Shown in pieces: positions 39,750 through 51,634 of a stretch of 64,000 nt of DNA. The stretch lies in the NCBI GenBank assembly GCA_024236175.1, contig JACKKY010000002.1:434001-498000 (forward strand), in the 5' to 3' direction. Every line of letters begins with the position of its first letter. The first letter of the stretch is position 1. A program made the position numbers and the translations under genes. A model generated the notes under the pieces. That model was not told the origin of the DNA and did no database searches. It saw nothing but the letters and a program-made list of their open reading frames with translations. Source of the stretch: Novosphingobium sp. Lineage in GTDB: Bacteria; Pseudomonadota; Alphaproteobacteria; Sphingomonadales; Sphingomonadaceae.

Positions 39750-41912
39750 ATGAACCGCGTCAGAATCCTCGTGTTCAACGCCGCGCTGGGCGTGCTCGAC
39801 TACCGCGTTCCCGATGGGATGGCGATAGAATTCGGCTCCGTCGTGCTGGCGCCACTCGGCCCTCGCCAGATCTTCGGCATCGTCTGGGAAGCGGAACGCC
39901 TGCCCGCTCAGGAGGTTCCGGACAGCAAGCTGAGGCCGCTGATCGAAGTCCTGCCGGTTCCGCCGCTGCGCGAGGCCCTGCGCCGGCTGATCGAATGGAC
40001 GGCGGACTACTATTGCGCATCGCTGTCTGCCGTTGCCCGCATGGCGCTTACCCGCAGCGCCCTGAAGGGCGGCGGCACGATGACCGAATACCGGCTCACC
40101 GGCGAAGAACCCGCGCGGATGACGCCGCAACGCGCCGCGGCGCTCGACGCGCTCCAGGGCGAGCAGGCGACCATCCGCGAGCTTTCGGAAATCGCCGCCG
40201 TATCGGAAGGAGTACTGCGGGGCATGGTCGGCGCCGGGCTGCTCGAGCCGGTCACCGTCGACATCGACCGCCCCTATCCGCGCGCAAGGCCCGATTTCGC
40301 CGTACCGGAGCTGTCACCGGACCAACGCGATGCCGCCGAAGCCTTTGTCGCCGCGGTAGAGGATAAGGGTTTCGCGCCCTTCCTGCTCGACGGCGTGACC
40401 GGGTCGGGCAAGACGGAATGCTATTTCGAAGCCATCGCCGCCGCCCTTGCCATGGACCGCCAGGTGCTCGTGCTGCTGCCGGAGATCGCCCTCACCGAAA
40501 ATTTCCTGAGGCGATTCGAACAGCGGTTCGGCACGCCGCCGGTGCTGTGGCACAGTTCGCTGAAATCGACCGAGCGGCGCCGCGCATGGCGGGCCATCGC
40601 TTCCGGCGAAGCGCAAGTCGTTGTCGGCGCGCGCTCGGCGCTGTTCCTGCCCTATGCCAATCTTGGCCTGATCATCGTCGACGAGGCGCACGAGGTCTCC
40701 TTCAAGCAGGACGACGGCGTGCGTTACAATGCGCGCGACGTGGCGGTGATCCGTGCGCGCTTCGAGAAGATCCCCGTCATTCTCGCCAGCGCCACCCCGG
40801 CTCTCGAAAGCCTCGAGATGGCTGAAGCCGGCGTGTACCGGCGCATCGACCTGCCCGATCGATTCGGCGGCGCGAAGCTGCCCGAGATTTCCGTCATCGA
40901 CCTGCGCGAAGAAGTGCCCGAGCGCGGCCGCTGGCTCGCTCCGCGCCTGGTCGAGGAGATGAAGCAGCGGCTGGAGCGCAACGAACAGTCGCTCTTGTTC
41001 CTCAACCGCCGCGGCTATGCGCCCCTCACCCTGTGCCGTCATTGCGGCTATCGCTTCCAGTGCCCCAACTGCACAGCCTGGCTGGTGGAGCACCGGTTCT
41101 CGCAAAGGCTCGCCTGCCACCATTGCGGACACGAGGTACCGGTTCCGGAGGCATGCCCCGAATGCGGCACCGAGGATTGCCTCGTGGCTTGCGGACCGGG
41201 CGTGGAGCGCATTGCCGACGAAGTCGCCGAACTGCTGCCCGAGGCCCGCGTCGCGGTGGTCACTTCGGACACGCTCAACACGCCCGAGAAGATCGGCGAG
41301 TTCGTCGCCGCCGCCGAGGAAGGGGCTGTCGACGTCATCGTCGGCACCCAGCTGGTGACCAAGGGATACCACTTCCCCGAGCTGACGCTGGTCGGGGTCA
41401 TCGATGCCGATCTCGGTCTGGAAGGCGGCGACCTGCGCGCCGGGGAACGCACCTACCAGCAGATCGCGCAGGTCGCGGGCCGCGCCGGGCGCGGGGAAAA
41501 GCCGGGCGAAGTGCTGATCCAGACGCGCCACCCCGAAGCGGCGGTCATCGCTGCGCTCGCGGCCGGCGACCGCGACGCCTTCTACGCCGCCGAATCGCAG
41601 GCCAGGCGGGAAATCGGAGCGCCTCCCTTCGGCCGCTGGGCGGCAATCATCGTCTCGTCCGAAGACGAAGCCGAGGCGCGCGACGCGGCGCGCGCCATCG
41701 GCGGCACCAAGCCCGACCTGCCCGATGTGATGATCCTCGGCCCAGCGCCGGCCCCGATGTCGCTGTTGCGCGGCCGCTATCGCTATCGCCTGCTGATCAA
41801 CGCCCGCCGCTCCGCGGAGCTGCAGCGCGTGATCCGCGAATGGCTGGGCCGCTTCGACTTCCCCGCAAGCGTGCGGGTGAGCATCGATATCGATCCCTAC
41901 AGCTTCGTCTGA
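39750..41912 (+). CDS. priA: Primosomal protein N' (replication restart helicase PriA)
   Basis: A 720-residue helicase. An N-terminal DNA-binding domain (about 1-180) precedes the helicase core with Walker A (GVTGSGKT, 215-222), DEAH (311-314) and motif V/VI (GTQLVTKGYHFPELTLVGVI, QQIAQVAGRAGRGEKPGEVLIQT). Inserted between are zinc-binding cysteine pairs (CRHCGY, CPNC, CHHCGH, CPECG) of the PriA zinc domain. It reloads the replisome at stalled forks. Its last 16 bases overlap the convergent ada end. Confidence 0.96.
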   Translation: MNRVRILVFNAALGVLDYRVPDGMAIEFGSVVLAPLGPRQIFGIVWEAERLPAQEVPDSKLRPLIEVLPVPPLREALRRLIEWTADYYCASLSAVARMALTRSALKGGGTMTEYRLTGEEPARMTPQRAAALDALQGEQATIRELSEIAAVSEGVLRGMVGAGLLEPVTVDIDRPYPRARPDFAVPELSPDQRDAAEAFVAAVEDKGFAPFLLDGVTGSGKTECYFEAIAAALAMDRQVLVLLPEIALTENFLRRFEQRFGTPPVLWHSSLKSTERRRAWRAIASGEAQVVVGARSALFLPYANLGLIIVDEAHEVSFKQDDGVRYNARDVAVIRARFEKIPVILASATPALESLEMAEAGVYRRIDLPDRFGGAKLPEISVIDLREEVPERGRWLAPRLVEEMKQRLERNEQSLLFLNRRGYAPLTLCRHCGYRFQCPNCTAWLVEHRFSQRLACHHCGHEVPVPEACPECGTEDCLVACGPGVERIADEVAELLPEARVAVVTSDTLNTPEKIGEFVAAAEEGAVDVIVGTQLVTKGYHFPELTLVGVIDADLGLEGGDLRAGERTYQQIAQVAGRAGRGEKPGEVLIQTRHPEAAVIAALAAGDRDAFYAAESQARREIGAPPFGRWAAIIVSSEDEAEARDAARAIGGTKPDLPDVMILGPAPAPMSLLRGRYRYRLLINARRSAELQRVIREWLGRFDFPASVRVSIDIDPYSFV

Positions 41913-42955
41913 TCGCGCTCCCTCCTGAGCAGCTCCCGCTTGATGTCCTCGCCATAGGCGTAGCCACCCAGGCTGCCGTCGGACCGGATCACCCGGTGAC
42001 AGGGGATCAGCACCGCGACATTGTTCGCACCGTTGGCCGAGCCGGCGGCACGCACGGCACCGGGCTTGCCGATCGCTGCCGCGATTTCGGCATAGCTGCG
42101 CGTTTCGCCCGGCGGAATGCGCCGCAATTCACGCCAGACCGCCTCCTGAAACGCGGTGCCCTGCACATCCAGCGGGATGCTGCGGGAATCACCCGGCTGC
42201 TCGACCGCGCCGACCACCTCGCCGAGCAGGTCCGCGAACGTCTCGCCTCCCTCGATCAGCTGCGCATTCGGGAAGCGGGCCGAGAGTTCGTCCGGTCCCT
42301 CGTCGAACGACAGGCGGCACACGCCCCTGTCGGTCGCCGCGACCAGCATGTCGCCGAGGGTCGTGGTCACGACCGCCCAGCGGATCGTCACGCCGCGCCC
42401 GCCGTCGCGCCAGGCGGAAGGCGCCATGCCCATGCGTCCCTCGCTGGCTTCATAGAAGCGCGATGACGCCCCGAAGCCCGAATCATAGAGGGCGCCGGTG
42501 ACCGACTCGCCCGCGCTCAACGCGTCTTCGGCCCGCTCCATTCGCAGGGCCCGGGCGAAAGCGGAAGGCGAAAGCCCGACCGCGCGCTTGAACAGCCGCT
42601 GGAAATGCGAGGGCGAATAACCGGTCGCTTCCGCGAGCGTTGCAAGCGGCACCGGCGCTTCGGCATCGCGCAACATGGCGATCGCGCGGAACACGGCTTC
42701 CTCTTCGCGGCTGGCCGAATCGGGCCGGCAACGCAGGCAGGGCCGCAGGCCCGCAGCCTCAGCTTCCTCGTTGCTTGCATAGAAGCTCACGTTTTCCCGT
42801 TTCGGCTGGCGTGCGGGACAGGACGGCCGGCAATATATCCCGGTCGAATGCACGCCCATGACGAAATCGCCGTCGAAACGCCGATCCCTGTCGAGCACGA
42901 TTTGCCAGCGGGCTTCATCGTCCAACGGCCGGTTGATGTTCATCGCCAAAGTCAT
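41897..42955 (-). CDS. ada: Bifunctional Ada: methylphosphotriester sensor and O6-methylguanine methyltransferase
   Basis: A 352-residue protein combining three Ada parts. The N-terminal metal-binding domain has C42, C46, C73 and C76 (GIYCRPSCPARQPKREN and LRPCLRCRP). An AraC-type HTH region follows (LATLAEATGYSPSHFQRLFKRAVGLSP). The C-terminal alkyltransferase domain has the active-site PCHRV motif with C319. It takes methyl groups from damaged DNA and becomes an activator of the adaptive response. AAGGAGG lies upstream of ATG 42955. No canonical Ada box was recognised upstream. Confidence 0.95.
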   Translation of the reverse strand: MTLAMNINRPLDDEARWQIVLDRDRRFDGDFVMGVHSTGIYCRPSCPARQPKRENVSFYASNEEAEAAGLRPCLRCRPDSASREEEAVFRAIAMLRDAEAPVPLATLAEATGYSPSHFQRLFKRAVGLSPSAFARALRMERAEDALSAGESVTGALYDSGFGASSRFYEASEGRMGMAPSAWRDGGRGVTIRWAVVTTTLGDMLVAATDRGVCRLSFDEGPDELSARFPNAQLIEGGETFADLLGEVVGAVEQPGDSRSIPLDVQGTAFQEAVWRELRRIPPGETRSYAEIAAAIGKPGAVRAAGSANGANNVAVLIPCHRVIRSDGSLGGYAYGEDIKRELLRRERDQTKL

Positions 42956-43052
42956 GCCACGCCTCCTTGCGAAGGCAAGTCATCGCGCAATTCCACTCGC
43001 AGCGCTTCCCGCTGCTTGCGGTCAAAGCCAATGCCTGCATAAGACGACGGCG

Positions 43053-44606
43053 ATGACACACCGGGCACCTCTGTTGCTTGCGATCCTTTTCGCATTCCTT
43101 GCGGTGCTGGGTCCCGGCGCCGCCCGCGCGGAACCGGAGGACATCGGGGCCGCCGCACGCAGCGTGGTGCGGGTCGTGCTGGTTTCCGAACAGGGTGGGG
43201 AACCCGGGCTGGTCGGCCACGGCTCAGGATTTGCGGTCGGGCCCGATCTCATCCTGACCAATGCCCATGTCGTGCTGCCCGCGCGGGACCTTGAGGATAT
43301 CCGTATCGGCGTCGTCCCCCCGCAAGGCGAAAGCGGCTGGTTCGCCAGAATCGTCGCGCTCTCTCCGAAAAACGACCTTGCCCTGCTCAAGCTGACCGAA
43401 CCCGGTTCCCTGCCGCCGAACACGATCTTCACCGGCCCGGTAGCCGACGGCGCGGAAGTCTTCGCCGTGGGCTATCCCGGCAATGTCGATCTCGCCCAGG
43501 GCCTCAACGTCGGCGACATCGTTACGCCGACCAGCCCGGTAAAGACGCGTGGCAATGTTTCCGGCGGCCGATCCTCCAAGCAGTTCGAAACGATCCTCCA
43601 CAATGCCGCGATCGGCGGCGGCAACAGCGGGGGGCCGCTGCTCGATTCCTGTGGAAGGGTGATCGGGGTCAACACGTTCGGCACGCTGTCCGACGGCAGC
43701 GACTCCGAATTCTACTTCGCCGTTTCCGCGCGGGAGATCATGCGGTTCCTGCGCGCCGCCGACGTGAGGCCCAGCTCGAACGGTATTCCCTGCCGCTCGA
43801 TGGAGGATCTCGAACGCGCGGAGACCGAACGGATCGCCGGCATCCAGGCGGATTCGGAACAGCAGGCCCGATCCGCCGAGGAAAAGCGGCGCGAGGCGGA
43901 AGAAGCGGCGGAGCGCGAAGCGCTGATGGCGATCATCGCCGAAAGGGAAACCGGAATGGTGCTTGCCGGCATAGCGCTGCTGCTGTCGCTGGTTTCGGCA
44001 GGCGCTGTCCTCTTCTTCAATGACGGCGACCGCCCTCGCCAAGCCAGGATCGCCGCAGTGCTGTCTGGCCTGTTGCTGGTGGGGGCCATCGCGGCCTGGT
44101 TGCTGAGGCCTTCGTTTTCCGATGTCGATGCCCGCGCCGGCGAATTCGCCAGCGGCGAGGAATCGGCGGCGAATCCGAAACCTGCCGGCGGCGACCTCAA
44201 CGGCAATCTTATATGCACGCTCGACATGGGACGCAGCCGCGTGACCGTATCCGACCCTTCCGATTTCGCGCTCGAATGGAGCGATGACGGCTGCGCGGAC
44301 GGCAACCGCCAGTTCGCCCTTGGCGCCGAAGGCTGGTGGCTGCTGACGACATCGCCCCGCGATGGTGCCGTCACCCTCGCCCGTTTCGATCCGCCGTCGG
44401 GCGAATACCGGTCCGAACGCTATTTCCCCGATATGGATTCACTGACCCGGATCGGCGCCAAACAGAAAGCACTCGCCACTCCCGCATGCGGCGCGGGCGA
44501 GGACGCGGCCGTGAAGTTCGCTGAAGAGCAGCGCGCGCTCCTGTCCCTGCTTCCCAGCTCGCCCAACGAACGTCTGCTTTACCAATGCCGCGAAGCCGGA
44601 AAGTAA
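43053..44606 (+). CDS. Trypsin-like serine protease with two C-terminal membrane helices
   Basis: A 517-residue protein from ATG 43053. A signal peptide (ending about GAARA) precedes a chymotrypsin-fold domain with the triad H72 (TNAHVV), D108 (KNDLALLK) and S192 (GGGNSGGPL). After about residue 250 a charged, coiled-coil-like stretch (RAETERIAGIQADSEQQARSAEEKRREAEEAAE) leads to two transmembrane helices (MVLAGIALLLSLVSAGAVLFF and IAAVLSGLLLVGAIAAWLL) and a cysteine-bearing C-terminal domain with no family that I recognise. It should lie in the periplasm, anchored in the inner membrane. No PDZ domain is present, unlike DegP. Confidence 0.82.
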   Translation: MTHRAPLLLAILFAFLAVLGPGAARAEPEDIGAAARSVVRVVLVSEQGGEPGLVGHGSGFAVGPDLILTNAHVVLPARDLEDIRIGVVPPQGESGWFARIVALSPKNDLALLKLTEPGSLPPNTIFTGPVADGAEVFAVGYPGNVDLAQGLNVGDIVTPTSPVKTRGNVSGGRSSKQFETILHNAAIGGGNSGGPLLDSCGRVIGVNTFGTLSDGSDSEFYFAVSAREIMRFLRAADVRPSSNGIPCRSMEDLERAETERIAGIQADSEQQARSAEEKRREAEEAAEREALMAIIAERETGMVLAGIALLLSLVSAGAVLFFNDGDRPRQARIAAVLSGLLLVGAIAAWLLRPSFSDVDARAGEFASGEESAANPKPAGGDLNGNLICTLDMGRSRVTVSDPSDFALEWSDDGCADGNRQFALGAEGWWLLTTSPRDGAVTLARFDPPSGEYRSERYFPDMDSLTRIGAKQKALATPACGAGEDAAVKFAEEQRALLSLLPSSPNERLLYQCREAGK

Positions 44607-44690
44607 TCGGGCCAAGGGGATCGCACGAAGTATCGGCAGACGAATCAGCCGCCAACTCTGCATTGTTTTGCCAATGGCGGGCTGCCCACC

Positions 44691-44719
44691 TTGCATCGCA
44701 ACAAAATCGTCGCTATGCG
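44691..44719 (+). promoter_or_regulatory. Candidate promoter of the atpHAGDC operon
   Basis: TTGCAT (44691-44696) and TATGCG (44714-44719) are separated by 17 bases, upstream of the atpH GTG at 44799. The -10 match is partial. Confidence 0.35.
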
Positions 44720-44798
44720 CGCCCCGTCTGCGGGCCGCTGTGCGTTTGTTCGTGCAGCAACCGTGCCTCAGCCCACCTGTTGTAAGGAACCGACGCGC

Positions 44799-45353
44799 GT
44801 GGAGAATTCCGGCGGCATTACGGCCAGCTTGCAAGGGCGTTACGCCTCTGCTCTCTTTGAGCTTGCAAGCGAAAATGGAGTCGTTTCGGGGGTCGAAGCC
44901 GACCTCGAAAAACTCGAAGAGGCGATTCTCGCCAACGACGATCTCGCCGGACTGATTCGCAATCCCCAGGTAAGTCGCAGCGACGCCGCCAAGGCGATGG
45001 AGAACGTCGCCGGCGTTCTCGGCCTGTCGGACCTTTCGAAGAATTTCCTCGGTGTGCTGGCAGGCAACCGCCGCCTGTCCGCGCTTCCCGATATCATCCG
45101 TGCGTTCACCACCATCGCCGCTGCCCAGCGCGGCGAAGTGACGGCCGAGGTCACCAGCGCCCACGCCCTGAGCGGCGACCAGCTCGACGCCCTGCAGCAG
45201 AAGCTGAAGGAACGCGAGGGCCGCAACGTCAAGATCAAGACCAGCGTCGATCCCGAACTGCTTGGCGGCCTTGTGGTCACCATCGGTTCGAAGCGGATCG
45301 ACAGCTCCATCCGCACCCGTCTCAACTCCCTCGCCCACGCGATGAAGGGCTGA
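44799..45353 (+). CDS. atpH: ATP synthase F1 subunit delta
   Basis: A 184-residue protein of the OSCP/delta family. GTG 44799 is chosen because AAGGA lies nine bases upstream and the product then has the normal N-terminus (MENSGGITASLQGRYASALFELA). The C-terminal VTIGSKRIDSSIRTRLNSLAHAMKG motif is the family signature. It connects the F1 head to the peripheral stalk. First gene of the operon; atpA follows 28 bases later. Confidence 0.95.
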   Translation: MENSGGITASLQGRYASALFELASENGVVSGVEADLEKLEEAILANDDLAGLIRNPQVSRSDAAKAMENVAGVLGLSDLSKNFLGVLAGNRRLSALPDIIRAFTTIAAAQRGEVTAEVTSAHALSGDQLDALQQKLKEREGRNVKIKTSVDPELLGGLVVTIGSKRIDSSIRTRLNSLAHAMKG

Positions 45354-45381
45354 TGCCAAAAGGCTCGATGAAAGGCTGAAC

Positions 45382-46911
<1,530 letters not shown>

Positions 46912-46932
46912 CCCCACGGAGGATAGTTGGCG

Positions 46933-47808
46933 ATGGCTTCGCTCAAGGAACTAAAAGGTCGGATCAACTCGGTCACCTCGACCCAGAAGATCACCAAGGC
47001 CAAGCAGATGGTCGCAGCCGCCAAGCTGCGCAAGGCACAGGCGAACGCCGAAGCCGCCCGGCCCTATGCCGAGCGCATGGCGAACGTGATGGCGAGCCTT
47101 GCCGGCAAGGTGAGCGGCAAGGAGAACGCACCCAAGCTGCTCTCCGGAACCGGAAGCGACCAGGTGCACCTGCTGGTCGTCGCCAATTCCGACAAGGGCC
47201 TGTGCGGCGCGTTCAACGCGAACATCGTCAAGGCCGCGCTGTCGACGGCGCGCGAATTGACCGCCCAGGGCAAGACCGTCCAGTTCTACCTGATCGGGCG
47301 GAAGGGGCGCGCGGTGATCCGGCGCAACTATCCCAAGGCGATCATGGCCCAGTTCGACACCACCGAGGTGCGCGAGCCCGGCTATGCCGAGGCCGAGAAG
47401 ATCGCCGAAGAACTGGTCAAGCTCTACGAGGACGGCAAGTTCGACGTGGCGCACCTGTTCTATTCCAAGTTCCGGAGCGCGCTGCTTCAGGAGCCGACCG
47501 AACAGCAGATCATTCCGGCTCCCGCTCCCGAGGGCGGCGACACCGCTTCGCAGGCGGCCGTCGAATACGAGCCGGACGAAGAGGAAATCCTCGCGGAACT
47601 GCTGCCGCGCTACCTCAAGACGCAGATTTTCGGCGCGCTGCTCGAAAACGCCGCGTCCGAACAGGGCGCGTCGATGACCGCGATGGACAATGCGACCCGC
47701 AACGCCGGCGAGCTGATCCAGAAGCTCACGATCCAGTACAACCGCAGCCGCCAGGCCGCGATCACCACAGAACTTATCGAGATCATCGCGGGCGCAGAAG
47801 CGCTCTGA
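46933..47808 (+). CDS. atpG: ATP synthase F1 subunit gamma
   Basis: A 291-residue protein from ATG 46933 (MASLKELKGRINSV), with GGAGG ten bases upstream; a TTG at 46927 is less likely. The two long terminal helices (TKAKQMVAAAKLRKAQ at the N-terminus and TAMDNATRNAGELIQKLTIQYNRSRQAAITTELIEIIAGA at the C-terminus) form the rotating shaft. The middle is the Rossmann-like domain. Expected between atpA and atpD, as here. Confidence 0.97.
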   Translation: MASLKELKGRINSVTSTQKITKAKQMVAAAKLRKAQANAEAARPYAERMANVMASLAGKVSGKENAPKLLSGTGSDQVHLLVVANSDKGLCGAFNANIVKAALSTARELTAQGKTVQFYLIGRKGRAVIRRNYPKAIMAQFDTTEVREPGYAEAEKIAEELVKLYEDGKFDVAHLFYSKFRSALLQEPTEQQIIPAPAPEGGDTASQAAVEYEPDEEEILAELLPRYLKTQIFGALLENAASEQGASMTAMDNATRNAGELIQKLTIQYNRSRQAAITTELIEIIAGAEAL

Positions 47809-47838
47809 TCTGACGGATTTCAAGGCAAGGAAACGAAC

Positions 47839-49296
<1,458 letters not shown>

Positions 49297-49304
49297 TCGG
49301 ATTT

Positions 49305-49328
49305 CCCCCTCCTCTTCGCGGGAGGGGG
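49305..49328. promoter_or_regulatory. Strong hairpin between atpD and atpC
   Basis: CCCCCTCC (49305-49312) pairs perfectly with GGAGGGGG (49321-49328) around an 8-base loop. It ends 13 bases before the atpC ATG, next to its purine-rich ribosome-binding region. It may protect the 3' end of atpD or lower atpC expression. No T-tract follows. Confidence 0.5.
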
Positions 49329-49341
49329 CGAGGACTGGACA

Positions 49342-49599
49342 ATGGCACTGCATTTCGAACTCGTTACGCCCACCAAGCTCGTCCGCACCGACGACGTCTA
49401 CATGGTCGTTGTACCCGGCTCTGAAGGCGAGTTCGGCGTGCTCGAAGGCCATGCCCCGGTGATGTCGACGATCACCGACGGCGCTCTCAAGGTCTACAAG
49501 ACCGAGGGCGCGACGCCGGAGGAAATCCGGATCCAGGGCGGCTTCGCCGAAGTCGGCGACAGCGGGCTCACCGTCCTGGCCGAGCAGGTCGTCGACTGA
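49342..49599 (+). CDS. atpC: ATP synthase F1 subunit epsilon, short form
   Basis: An 85-residue protein with only the N-terminal beta-sandwich: MALHFELVTPTKLVRTDDVYMVVVPGSEGEFGVLEGHAPVMSTI can be followed to GLTVLAEQVVD, where it stops. The two C-terminal helices that inhibit ATP hydrolysis in the usual 130-140-residue epsilon are absent. The reading frame is otherwise intact, with a normal start and stop, so this is not a recent break. It still should bind gamma and the c-ring. Confidence 0.94.
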   Translation: MALHFELVTPTKLVRTDDVYMVVVPGSEGEFGVLEGHAPVMSTITDGALKVYKTEGATPEEIRIQGGFAEVGDSGLTVLAEQVVD

Positions 49600-49614
49600 G
49601 GCCCTGGGGCCGAC

Positions 49615-49637
49615 CTTCCCGCAAGGGAAGTTTCTTT
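49615..49637 (+). terminator. Intrinsic terminator of the atp operon
   Basis: CTTCCC-GCAA-GGGAAG is a perfect 6-bp stem with a tetraloop, followed by TTTCTTT. It lies 16 bases after the atpC stop. Confidence 0.88.
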
Positions 49638-49652
49638 CCTAGTTTCAAGTTC

Positions 49653-49979
49653 CTAGCGGCGGCGTCCGGCCGTGCGCGCATGGAAGTCCGCCGGTTTCCT
49701 CGCTATCCAGCGCAGGAACCGCGCGACTGCCGGCTGCGCGCGCAGCACGTCGACGGAACCTCCGTCCCGCGCCAGCTCGGCGTTGCTGAAATTCGCGTGT
49801 ATCGTGCGATGGCATATCGGGTGAACGGGCACGGTTTCCCGTCCACCACGGCTTTTCGGCAGGATGTGATGCCATTCGACGCGCGTGCCCAGGGGACGTC
49901 TGCACAGCCAGCAGGCTGCGCCGTCCGATCCCTTTTCAGGTTCTGTCCTCAAGCAAACACCGCCTGCACGAAAACCCAC
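49653..49979 (-). CDS. HNH endonuclease-like protein
   Basis: About 108 residues. A zinc-binding CWLC (residues 23-26) precedes the betabetaalpha-metal motif VEWHHILPKSRGG (H37-H38) and PVHPICHRTIH (H53, H57, H61), the HNH core. The start is uncertain: GTG 49979 lacks a clear site, and TTG 49952 (opening with RTEPEKGSDG) resembles the N-terminus of related proteins. It stands alone, convergent with the atp operon. Such small HNH proteins can nick DNA; a specific job is not evident. Confidence 0.78.
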   Translation of the reverse strand: MGFRAGGVCLRTEPEKGSDGAACWLCRRPLGTRVEWHHILPKSRGGRETVPVHPICHRTIHANFSNAELARDGGSVDVLRAQPAVARFLRWIARKPADFHARTAGRRR

Positions 49980-50095
49980 GCTCCCATTAGGAAGTTATCA
50001 AAGTTTCAACCTTAATGTTCAATCACCAACTGCCGTCGAGAGGGCGGCAGCCGGCCTGTGAGCAGCAGTAGCCAACAGACGAGGTTGAGCGAAAG

Positions 50096-51634
50096 ATGAG
50101 CGCATTCGGGCGACGGAATAACATGGGCGGAGCGGGCCCCGGCGCGCGTCCGACCTTCGGCGTTGCACGCCCGATGCAAGGCGGCTCCGATGCCGCCGCC
50201 AAGGGCGCGCAGCCGTCCGGTCCCGGTGGCGGCGATCAGTTCCCTCCCCTGCCCAACGGCGAACAGGCTCCTCCCGACCGTCCTTCACCGCAGAATGCCC
50301 GCGGCGACGCCATGGCGCGGCTGGCCGATCGCGCCAACGCCGTGCATGAATCGAATTCCGAGCAGGGCGGCTTCGAAGCCTCGATCCACAAGATCAAGGA
50401 ACAGGTGCTTCCTCGCCTGCTCGAACGCGTCGACCCGGAAGCGGCGGCCACGCTGACCAAGGAAGAGCTTTCCGAGGAATTCCGGCCGATCATCATGGAG
50501 GTGCTCGCCGAGCTCAAGATCACCTTCAACCGGCGCGAGCAGTTCGCCCTGGAAAAGGTGCTGATCGACGAGCTGCTGGGCTTCGGCCCGCTCGAAGAGC
50601 TGCTCAACGACCCGGACGTGTCCGACATCATGGTCAACGGTCCGGACCAGACCTACATCGAAAAGAAGGGCAAGCTGACGCTCGCGACGACCAAGTTCCG
50701 CGACGAGCAGCACCTGTTCCAGATTGCCCAGCGCATCGTCAATCAGGTCGGCCGCCGCGTCGACCAGACCACGCCGCTGGCCGACGCCCGCCTCAAGGAC
50801 GGCTCCCGTGTGAACGTGATCGTCCCGCCGCTCTCGTTGCGCGGCACCGCGATCTCGATTCGTAAGTTCTCCGAAAAGCCGATCACCCTCGACATGCTCC
50901 GGGATTTCGGTTCGATGAGCGACCAGATGTGCACCGCGCTCAAGATCGCGGGCGCGTGCCGTATGAACGTCGTTATCTCCGGCGGTACCGGCTCGGGTAA
51001 GACGACGATGCTCAACGCCCTGTCGAAGATGATCGATCCGGGCGAGCGCGTGCTGACGATCGAGGACGCGGCCGAACTCCGCCTGCAGCAGCCCCACTGG
51101 CTGCCGCTGGAAACCCGCCCGCCGAACCTTGAAGGCGAAGGCGCGATCACCATCGGCGACCTCGTCAAGAACGCACTGCGTATGCGTCCGGACCGGATCA
51201 TCCTGGGCGAAATTCGCGGCGCGGAGTGCTTCGACCTCCTGGCGGCCATGAACACCGGCCACGACGGCTCGATGTGTACGCTTCACGCCAACAGTCCGCG
51301 CGAATGCCTGGGCCGTATGGAAAACATGATCATGATGGGCGACATCAAGATCCCGAAGGAAGCCATCAGCCGGCAGATCGCCGAATCGGTCGACATCATC
51401 GTCCAGGTCAAGCGCCTGCGCGACGGTTCGCGCCGGACGACCAACGTCACCGAGGTCATCGGCATGGAAGGCGACGTGATCGTGACGCAGGAACTTTTCA
51501 AGTTCGAGTATCTCGACGAGACCGAGGACGGCAAGATCCTCGGCGAGTTCCGCAGCTCTGGCCTGCGTCCCTATACGCTTGAGAAGGCCCGCCAGTTCGG
51601 ATTCGACCAGGCCTATCTGGAAGCCTGCCTCTAG
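50096..51634 (+). CDS. cpaF: CpaF/TadA-type secretion ATPase
   Basis: A 512-residue hexameric ATPase of the type II/IV secretion family. The first 85 residues are Gly/Pro-rich and disordered. The core carries Walker A (GGTGSGKTTML near residue 300), the Asp box, Walker B (RIILGEIRGAECF) and the His box (TGHDGSMCTLHANSP). CpaF drives assembly of Flp/Tad pili. The Tad partners (cpaB, cpaC, cpaE, tadB, tadC) are not in the window, which ends this gene against an unrelated small gene. Its function here therefore depends on genes elsewhere. Confidence 0.92.
   Translation: MSAFGRRNNMGGAGPGARPTFGVARPMQGGSDAAAKGAQPSGPGGGDQFPPLPNGEQAPPDRPSPQNARGDAMARLADRANAVHESNSEQGGFEASIHKIKEQVLPRLLERVDPEAAATLTKEELSEEFRPIIMEVLAELKITFNRREQFALEKVLIDELLGFGPLEELLNDPDVSDIMVNGPDQTYIEKKGKLTLATTKFRDEQHLFQIAQRIVNQVGRRVDQTTPLADARLKDGSRVNVIVPPLSLRGTAISIRKFSEKPITLDMLRDFGSMSDQMCTALKIAGACRMNVVISGGTGSGKTTMLNALSKMIDPGERVLTIEDAAELRLQQPHWLPLETRPPNLEGEGAITIGDLVKNALRMRPDRIILGEIRGAECFDLLAAMNTGHDGSMCTLHANSPRECLGRMENMIMMGDIKIPKEAISRQIAESVDIIVQVKRLRDGSRRTTNVTEVIGMEGDVIVTQELFKFEYLDETEDGKILGEFRSSGLRPYTLEKARQFGFDQAYLEACL

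Noticed and set aside
42956..43052. Ada box upstream of ada
   Set aside because: AATTGCGC is present, but the spacing and second half do not fit the AAT-N6-GCAA form.
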